From Scenedesmus sp. ARA3 (lineage: Eukaryota > Chlorophyta > Chlorophyceae > Sphaeropleales > Scenedesmaceae): 64,000 nucleotides of DNA. The notes beneath the pieces were generated by a model. It ran no database searches. It was not told where the DNA came from and was given only the letters and a program-made list of their open reading frames with translations. The position numbers and the translations under genes were made by a program. The stretch spans positions 202,314 through 266,313 of the forward strand of contig RWJK01001013.1 in assembly GCA_004335835.1 (NCBI GenBank). The letters are read 5' to 3'. Shown here piece by piece: positions 56,343 to 64,000 of the stretch. The stretch's first letter is position 1; every line of letters begins with the position of its first letter.

Positions 56343-59223
56343 GTTTTTCCGCAGTGTGCTGGGAGCATGCCAGTCGTTATGTTGTGCCTTTCACGGCGAC
56401 TTCCAGCTCCAACTCCATGTGCAATACATCGCTGGTGGCTCTGCAGCATGACATGCTTTGTAGGGTGCTGAAAGCATGCTGATGATATGTGTCTTGGGCT
56501 GATTTGGAAGCTGGGGACTTCGGTTCTATGCTACAGCTGTGATTCTATGCTGGTTGACAGCAACACATGGAGTGATGTCAGCATGCTGCTAGTGTGTTGC
56601 GTGACCGACTTAACGAGTCAAAGGCACAACACACTTTAGACCATAGCTGGGAATTTGGATGCCCGTTTCTCCGTGAAAAGGAGGCGATTGTTATTCACTA
56701 GGTTGGCTTACTGGTATCTGTGCCGGCTTCCGCAGCAATGCATGCTGCATGGTTTTCATCCGGCTGCTTGAGCTGGCAGTTCATCTGCAGCTGTGTTTCA
56801 GGCCTCCTGGCATCAGTGCTGAAGCTGAAGGCGAGTTGCGGTCCCTGATCAGTTAGGCTGCATGTGATGTGCCATGCTGTGGCCAGCTACATGTTGCTAC
56901 TGTGTGTGTTTCATGGCATCTGTGCTGAAGGCAAGTTGCTGCGCTTATGTGTGTGCGGCTGCATGTGATGTGCGGTGCTGTGGCCAGCTGCATGTCTCTG
57001 CCATCAACAACCCAGCAGAGCTTCCTGGGCGTATAGCCGCGGCGCTTGTATGACATGTTGTGGTTGTCCTGGTGTATGACGATCAATGCGTCACCATTCC
57101 TGTCCACATGTGAGCGGTTTTGCTTGCTTTCTAGTGATGCGCATGCAAATAAACTTGGGATTTACCTGCGTCACTAGGGCTGCTGCCTCTGCAGCTAGCT
57201 CATCCTTAAGCAGTTTTGGGCTGCTCAAGTTTGTAGCGCTGCTGCCAGCAGCATAAATGCATCTGCAATCAGGTTGTGATTAAACGGGATGTGAAACCCA
57301 CATTCGGCGGTATGCATCCAACCTCAGCTGCAGATGACAAATCTGTTGATGCTTGTCATGGCGTATCGAGTGGCGCGGGGTGGTGCGTCCCAGCTGGCTT
57401 TTATGTGATGTACAAAGGGGTGTGTGCTGCTCCTGAAACCAGGGGACAACAGTGGTGGCGACTCTTGCGAGGATGCAGAAGATATGTGCAGGCTATGCAT
57501 TTCACAATCGGTAACAGTACGAAAGGTGACATGCAGGCTGTGTGGGTTGCATCGCTGCTCCAACATGGCACCGTGTGCACCAACTTCGTGACAGCTTGTT
57601 TTGACATGGCGGTGCAGCCGTGGTGTGCGATGTTAGAGGAGCACGCTGTTGGCACGTGCAAGCTGATTGATCTGTGGCCAATGTGCACTTCATGTGAAGC
57701 AGTTTGTTCTGGCTGCTGCTGCTGCTGCTACTGTGTAGTGATTACTACCCTTAAAAAGGTGGCTGTGTTGGATGTTGTACTTTACCGGTGTATGTTTAGG
57801 GATCTTGTTGGACGTGCTGTTTTGCCGCAGATGGGTGTGATCTTTTGCTGCATGGTGTGTCTCCGCCTTGCTGGCGCAGGTGTTGACACAGCCTTGTGAT
57901 GAAAGTGACGCTGCTTAGCAGCTGTTGCTTTGTGCGATGCTCTTGTGGCAGTGATCAGGTCTATACAGCATGTGCTACCGCTGCTTTTGCTGGCAGTCCC
58001 ACTCACAGCCATGCTGCATGCTTCCCTGGCATCATTTGAGCCAGGCCGCAGATCTTTTCTCGGGCTCGGAAGCATAATGGTGTCTGACGCTCTTGTTACA
58101 TCGCCTGCATGCATCTACCGCATCACCATTAATACCAAACCATAACCATCTTCATCATCACCACACCACCATTATCAGCATGTCGCCATTCAAAACCAAA
58201 AGGGACAGTGCCGGTTTACAGCATGGTGGTGCATCCCCCCGCAGCGACCACATGGTTCTCATCATGGTGCTTGGCTCTTTTGCTGTGCCAGAGTTTGCTG
58301 ACTGGCTGAATGATCATGTGGCAGAGGGTATGCGTTGGTGCTGAAGCGCATACATAAAATAGACGTTGGTAATAAAGGCTTTATGCCTTTTGATATGATT
58401 ATGCACCGCTAATTGCCCCCCGGGTATAAGCTTACCTCGGTGATTTAGAATATGGCGATAAATTGCTTTGCATTTCCAGCGCTACCGTAAGTGAAAGGCA
58501 CAAAGTGGTAGTTTCCCGTAAATCTGCTGCGGCTGATCGATGCAGCGTGAGTATTTTCTGTCGCAGAGAGCAGTTCCCGCTCGAAGTGTCATTTCGATGG
58601 CTGCTTCGCAGCTGGCTAGGACGAGATTCGTTACGTTCTTTATAACAGTGAAAGCGAAATGGCAGTGCCTGTTGCGCGAGCGAGCCACGTAGCTGCGAGC
58701 AATTCGCAGAATTGACGGCGCTATCATATGAAGAGGCTGCAAGCACGATTTGAAGGCAGTGCAACCGCAGCTCCAGTGCAGCTCACAACTTATTGTTGTG
58801 TAGTATGCTACTGTCCGCGCTGCTGCGTGCGAGCAGCACCAGCGGCAGATGCTCCTGGCGTGGGGTGCAAGCACTTTTTTCTGCTCCGACCGTCAGCATC
58901 GCAGATTCGTGGTCTTATCTGCGTTAACGCTTTGTGAGTAATTTTGCAGTTGTTTCATAGCTTCGCAGCTTCTTCTGCTCATGCTACACGTCAGTCACGG
59001 TGTTTGCTTCGTGCAGCGATCTCGCAGCACGTCTTGCTGATTAATGTGTCTTTCCGACTGAAATAATAGCGATGCACTTTGCAGCTGTCTCAGCTGTCAC
59101 GTCGTGTGGCAGTAGGGCTTGTCATCTTTGTATCGGAACACTCAAGCTGTTCCTTTGGTTTCCGGCATCAGGCGTAGCTGCCAACGACGTACGTCAAACT
59201 CAAACTTTAACTACAGCAAGTGC

Positions 59224-59470
59224 TGTCAACGCCCATGGCGCTGCGAGCAGGTCAGCAGACCCAAGGTATGTATGCGCAGCTGCAGTTGCAATTAATTGTG
59301 CGTCAGCAACAGCAGGAGGCACAGCAGTGCTGCGCAACATGGTTTGTCATATCGGTGCATGTGTGCTGGAAACAAGTGCTTTGCTACCTTCTTATTCTTA
59401 TGTTGCTTACAACGTGCTGGTACCTGTCAGCAACAGCTGCAGCAGCAACAGGGTTAGCTGTGGGTTGCAA
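59224..59470. repeat. Dispersed direct repeat, copy 1
   Basis: Begins TGTCAACGCCCATGGCGCTG and ends near TTAGCTGTGGGTTG. It matches 59882-60107 with many substitutions and small indels. Neither copy shows a coding frame or terminal inverted repeats. Confidence 0.7.
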
Positions 59471-59512
59471 CTTGCAACTTGAAGTGCTTTGGGGGGCCCT
59501 TCCTTGGGAGGC

Positions 59513-59562
59513 NNNNNNNNNNNNNNNNNNNNNNNNNNNNNNNNNNNNNNNNNNNNNNNNNN
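59513..59562. other. Assembly gap of 50 Ns
   Basis: A run of exactly 50 unknown bases between the two direct repeats. The true length may differ. Confidence 1.
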
Positions 59563-59881
59563 GTAGTAGCTTTGGTAGCAGCTGTTGCATTGGTGCCGCA
59601 TTGTCCAATGTTGGTTGCATCACAACCAACTGCTCTACAAAATACCCATGCGATATTTCAGGTTGCCGTTGCTCCACCACGCGTGATGTGGATAGTGTCC
59701 TCATATCAGTTGGCATTGCCATAGAGATTATCAAATTGTCATGTGTAGCAGGATGGTCGCCACACCGCATGGTGCCACATAACCAGCTGCCTGATCACAA
59801 GAGTGTTCTTGCCTACGTTTTGTTGCACACTGCTCACGGCAAATGCCGCAATTGAAAAGGTTCTTCACTTGGATCAAATGA

Positions 59882-60107
59882 TGTCAACGCCCATGACGCT
59901 GCGAGCACGCCAGCAGTCACACGGTCTGTGCAGCTGCAGCTGTGTGTCAGCAACGGCAGTTTTGCGCAACATAGTTTGTCACATTGGTGCATATGTGCTA
60001 ACAACATGTGCTTTGCTACTCTTTCTTCTTATGCTCATGCTGCTTCAAACGTGCTGTTTCCTGTCAGCAACAGCTGCAGCAGCAACATTGTTAGCTGTGT
60101 GTTGTCA
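59882..60107. repeat. Dispersed direct repeat, copy 2
   Basis: Begins TGTCAACGCCCATGACGCTG and shares CTGTCAGCAACAGCTGCAGC with copy 1 at 59224-59470. It lies 320 bases to the right of the gap. Confidence 0.7.
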
Positions 60108-60389
60108 CTGCTGTGGTGGGGAAGATGTTTCATCAGCAAAACAATGTTGGCAAACAAACATGTAAACAAACCACCCTGAACCGCTAACAAACTCATATCT
60201 ACACCAGGACGAGTGCACTCCACCCGGGGGGCTCCTGCATCTATGGGCATATTGTTGTACAGTGCGCTGGCACACTGTTGGCATTGTTCCGTTTGTAGGG
60301 TGCTACACACGTGCATGCGCCCTACTGAATTCTGCTTTTTGCTTGCTTATCTAGACATCTCAGATGCGTTGTTACATAACGTGCACGTT

Positions 60390-60417
60390 AGGTTACCCAA
60401 CACGTGTTGGGTAACCT
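60390..60417. promoter_or_regulatory. 28-base perfect palindrome centred on CACGTG
   Basis: The half-site AGGTTACCCAACAC is followed at once by its exact reverse complement. A run of CAT triplets follows at about 60427-60441. It could be a protein-binding site, a cruciform, or the remnant of an insertion. Confidence 0.6.
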
Positions 60418-61182
60418 GTAGGGTTCATCATCATCATCATCATGTTACTCATCAAGCCATAGCATCAACGCCATCGGCCTTGCGCCCCAATAGATGTAGG
60501 GTTCAGCATGTCAGACTGGGCCTGGCATAGCCGATTATGTGTGCCGGTGCCTACACCCATTGGCGGTGTGCCCGCTGCTGCTTACAACAGTTGCAGCTGC
60601 GGTGATATGCAAAGTTTGTGTTTCAGTTTGTTCACCGGCAATCCTTTATGCTGACACTTGAGGTATGAACCTTGTGTCCGGGCAGACCGTTGGGGCCACA
60701 CCAATCTAGCACCCCTTGGCGCAGTGTTGTTGCTGAGATCTAAGGCTGGTTGTTGAGTCTTGAGGCGGCTGGGCTGTCCAGCCTGACACAATACTATGTA
60801 AAACATGGTGTCCGCTGTGTGCTTTGAAAAGTAAATGTGGCGTTCACATGGGGTGCCATCGCTCCAGAGCCAGGCAACGCCTCACGCAGCAAAGATTCAG
60901 CCAACCATCAAGATCCAAACAATTCCGTGACACAGCACTAGGCAGCACCCTAGCAGCTGATGGCGACACGTGTACGCCAATGACCCATCGCGGCCCGCGC
61001 CTAGCTGGCACGTGACATAATCCTTACAGTACAACGCTGCAGAGCTGGTACGAACTTACACAACATAATGGGCTCTGGATGCCCCTGACGCCCTCCACTG
61101 CATAATGAGAGGACAGTTTATTAATCAGCCTCCGCTACAGCGTGTGTTGTGAACAACTAAAGCATACTTTGCCTTCGGATGC

Positions 61183-63992
61183 TCAGTCATCCGCATCCGT
61201 GCCTGCAGGCAGTGCAGAGTCATGCAGGCCAACCAGCTGCACCAGCTCTGCCTCCAAGCCGCCACAGCTCACGCTGTAGCGCAGCACACCAGCGCTGTGC
61301 CTGCAAGCCTCAACCACCCTCAACACGCGCGCTATGCTGCTGTCTGGCTGCTGCGGCTGCTGCTGCCGCTGCCGCAAGAACCGCCGCTGCCGCTGTGCGG
61401 CGGCTGCTGGTGGCCCGCAGCTGATCGGGACCCGCAGCAGCAGCAGCCCTAGCTCCTGTGCCAGCACTAACGATCCTGGCAGCTTTGCCAGCAGCTGCCT
61501 TGCAAGCGCATCTACACCAACACCAGTTGCTGCTGCTGCTGCCGGCGGACCATGCATTGCTAGAACATCAGCTGATGCCTCTCCTGCAAGCTGCTTGGCT
61601 GGCGGCTCCCTGACGTGCAGCGTCAGCGTGCAGCTGCCCGCGTGTTTTGCACGCAGCTCTTGCAGTGAGCTGCAGCAGCGGGCAGCACCCGCAGACAGCA
61701 CCAGCACCCTGTCTGCCAGCGCCTCTGCTTCCTCCATGGCATGCGTGCTCAGCAGCACGGCGCGGCCAGATGATAGCACATGCGCCTGTCAGCAGCATAC
61801 AACGAGGGCCAGGTGACAGAGTTGCAGCAGGACCTGTGCTCAGCAGCACGATGCGGAGCTGCATGCAGTGGGAGCATGTACACAACAAGAGGGCTTGGTG
61901 GGGCACAGATCTTGTAGAAGTGTGCATTTTGGGCTGCTTAGCTGCATGTTCATCAGCGCATGGTTGAGCAGGGTGCATCGTGCATCCGCACATGCATTGC
62001 AGGGAGCAGCTGTCACCTGACAGACCTGTGCTGTTGCCTGATGCAACTGCAAACCTTTCATCTGTTCAACCAAGAGCCTGCAGAAACCCACATGCTGAAG
62101 CCAGCAGCTACTCCATACCCCATGACTACTGAGCAGTACCCTACACTACAATCACCCACAATACACGTGCCACTGCCAGCCTGCCGCCCTACCTGCAGCA
62201 CCTTCCAGAGCGCATGCCTCGCTGCAGCATCCATGCCTGTGGACGGCTCGTCCAGCACCACCAGCTGCGGCTGCGCAACCAATGCAACAGCCACACTCAA
62301 CCGCGCCTTGTTGCCGCCACTGTACGCGCCACATGGCACATCTGCAAGCCCTTCAAGCCCCAGCGCCTGCAGCAGCTGCTGCGCCATCTGAGCTGCCTGC
62401 TGCTCGCATTTCACGCCTCGCAGCGCCGCATACAGCAGCAGCAGCTCCCGCCCACTCAGCCCGGGCGTCAGCGCTTCAAACTGAGGACTGTAGCCAATGC
62501 AGTGCTGCGCCGCAGCCAGCTGCTGTGTCACTGAATAGCCGGCAACGAATGCATCGCCGGTGTCTGGCTGTACCTCTCCTGTGAGGATTTTGATGGCTGT
62601 GGTTTTGCCGGCGCCGTTAGCACCCAGTAGGGCGAAGCACTCCCCTGCGTAGATGCGCTGTGACAGCTGTGACAAGGCCGGCGCGTGGTCCCGGCTGGCA
62701 GGTCCTTTGGCGTAGGACTTGCTGACATTGTCGAACACCACCTGGCAGCCAGCCAGGCAGGCAGGCAGGCAGAAAGAAGGCAGAGAGGCAGGAAGGCAGG
62801 AAGCAGAAAGGAAGAAGGCAGAGAGGCAGGAAGGCAGGCAGGCAGGCGGGCAGGCAGGGAGGTGAGCAGGAAGACAAGCAAACAGACAGGCAGGCAGGGA
62901 GGTGAGCAGGAAGACAAGCAAACAGACAGGCAGGCACAAAGGCAGGCATCAGATCGGGGTACTTCGCCTGCCCACATACCTCAGAATGTGGCAGTAAACA
63001 TTCTTGCAAGGATCGCATAATGCAGGCAACGCTCAGGCGGCACTCACCATCGCCTGCTGATAGCTCCCGCCACAGGCGGCGGCTGTATACGTAGAGTCAG
63101 CTGCCTTCCCTCTTTCACTGGTGGCACAGCTGTCTTTGCCCGCACCAACTCCATTTGCCTTATCTGCAGGTGCTGTTAATGATGATGCGATGATGTCAGC
63201 GCTTGGTCTTTCTGTGTGTTTCCGTTTGGTTGCGGTTGTAGAGCTTCGCCCAAGCTGCTGCAGCAGCCCAGTATCCAGCAGCACTGCGGCTGCCCCAAAC
63301 ACTAACGCCTGGCCTGTTAGGTGCAGCAGTGCTATACCCAGAATGTCAAATGAGAATGGGTCCGTCTCCTGCAATGGCAGCGTGTATGGTGTGGAGGAAC
63401 CTGCATATGCAGTGTGCGGCACATTGTGGTCAAACAAGTCGCTTTTAGGATCACAAGTTGTCAAGCTGTGATCATGCTGGCAAGCACCGCTTTGATTCGC
63501 TATTGGCAGGCATGCTGCACAATGAAGTGTACGTGGCGCTGCAAGTGTGTGCAGGCCATTCACAACATGCAAGTGTGTGCAGGCCATTCACAACATGTGC
63601 AAGTGTGTGCAGGCCATTCACAACATGTGCAAGTGTGTGCAGGCCATTCACAACATGTGCAAGTGTGTGCAGGCCATTCACAACAAGTGTGTGCAGGCCA
63701 TTCACAACATGTGCTCTGTGTTTTCTGCCTGCCCGTGCTGCTCTCGGCCAGTCAGCCCACCACCACCACAGCTGCAGCAGCTTGGCACCGCACCCGGATC
63801 TGCGTAGGTCATGATGATGTCCAGCTGTGCTTGAGCAAAGCAGTACGATGGCGATGCAATGCGCAGCACGATCTTGAGGTATTCAGATATCACATACAGC
63901 CGTGGCTGGTATCGAAACATGCCCAGCAGCTGCAGCATAGTGGTGGCCACCACCCCCAGGAAGCCAGTCACCAGGTATGCAGCTGATAGCAC
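61183..63992 (-). CDS. ABCA: ABCA-type ABC transporter, C-terminal part (5' end off window)
   Basis: Full-size ABCA transporters move lipids across membranes. Exons in the window: 63789-63992, 63048-63368, 62193-62741, 61183-61785, all phase 0, total 558 residues. The first two encode the end of a membrane domain (YLVTGFLGVVATTMLQLLGM; DPFSFDILGIALLHLTGQAL) and a Ser/Thr-rich linker. The third is the nucleotide-binding domain: Walker A GANGAGKTT, Q-loop YSPQFEAL, signature YSGGNKARLS, Walker B LVVLDEPSTGMD. The fourth has the switch His in LLSTHAMEEAEAL, then a C-terminal region ending PAGTDADD. All catalytic motifs are intact. The first donor was set at 63788 because only that choice keeps the next exon open. 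One NBD is visible; whether the gene is half-size or full-size cannot be seen. Confidence 0.92.
62745..62945. repeat. GGCAGGAAG-type purine-rich minisatellite in an ABCA intron
   Basis: Plus-strand GGCAGGCA and GGAAGGCA units include a segment of about 45 bases (CAGGGAGGTGAGCAGGAAGA onward) repeated twice. The strand is almost pure purine with interspersed C, immediately before the acceptor of the nucleotide-binding exon. Confidence 0.85.
63543..63713. repeat. 30-bp minisatellite, six copies, in an ABCA intron
   Basis: AAGTGTGTGCAGGCCATTCA followed by CAACATGTGC is repeated six times. The first unit and the fifth-to-sixth junction lack a few bases. Copies are otherwise identical, so the expansion is recent. 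Confidence 0.95.
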
Positions 63993-64000
63993 CTGCAGGG

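Larger units (their letters stand above)
56343..61182. other. Repeat-bearing region without a confident gene
   Basis: Between gene B and the ABCA stop. A 207-codon frame at 57276-57899 is Cys-rich without domain similarity. A 54-codon frame at 58180-58344 (MSPFKTKRDSAG, VLGSFAVPEFADWLNDHVAEG) ends at a GGTATG possible donor; it could be a lone exon, but nothing joins it. From about 58430 to 59070 the sequence has fewer CTG-type triplets and resembles the promoter stretches elsewhere in the window. Two diverged 220-250 base direct repeats, a 50-base gap, a palindrome and a CAT run lie further right. Confidence 0.45.

Noticed and set aside
57276..57899. 207-codon plus-strand frame
   Set aside because: ATG-started, but without a recognisable domain, with a Cys string and no splice or neighbour support. 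It remains possible but is not called.
63541..63715. The 30-bp array as a CRISPR
   Set aside because: Units are contiguous without spacers and the array lies in an intron of a eukaryotic gene.

Overview
The window is nuclear DNA of a eukaryote, most likely a chlorophyte (green) alga. The genes are densely intron-split with GT-AG introns. They include a separate plastid-type carbamoyl-phosphate synthase small subunit, a plant-type SYP2 syntaxin and an algal septin. The DNA is saturated with CTG/CAG triplet runs, as in some Chlorophyceae genomes. The taxon is inferred from gene content; no rRNA, tRNA or organelle gene was found to confirm it. There is one 50-base assembly gap at 59513-59562.

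Layout. Left edge: the 3' end of a carbamoyl-phosphate synthase small-subunit gene (+, 69-1414). Then a block of minus-strand genes: a guanine-deaminase-like zinc hydrolase (4129-5984), a septin GTPase with a C-terminal hydrophobic segment (7389-12455), a Pep12/SYP2 Qa-SNARE (13676-16369), a patatin-like lipase (18244-20193), a 2107-residue ankyrin/RCC1/IBTK-like protein (21283-31882) and a TLC-like multi-pass membrane protein (33521-34585). Then two large plus-strand genes for secreted, cysteine-rich, probably cell-surface proteins: gene A (35423-40852, 738 aa) and gene B (43138-56342, 23 exons, 1765 aa, DUF11/Ig-like repeats plus cystine-rich C-terminal domains). A repeat-rich stretch of about 4.8 kb with no confident gene follows. 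The C-terminal half of an ABCA transporter (-, 61183-63992) runs off the right edge. All multi-exon models were built by hand from GT-AG junctions, and every complete one stays in frame from start to stop with a length divisible by three.

How the genes relate. They do not form a pathway. Septin, SYP2 syntaxin, patatin lipase, TLC-like protein and ABCA transporter all act at membranes or on lipids, but shared purpose is not implied. Genes A and B are neighbours on the same strand and both look extracellular.

Main observations. (1) At least seven places in six genes carry a nearby extra copy of a splice junction plus the adjoining piece of exon. In CARA all five differences between copy and exon are synonymous. 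(2) Gene B is built from exon pairs of about 190 nt with alternating intron phases 0 and 1, a record of tandem module duplication. (3) Intron 10 of the IBTK-like gene is a tract of about 1.4 kb of nearly alternating purine-pyrimidine DNA. (4) Sense-strand CTG runs recur just upstream of splice acceptors and also encode the signal-peptide core of gene A.
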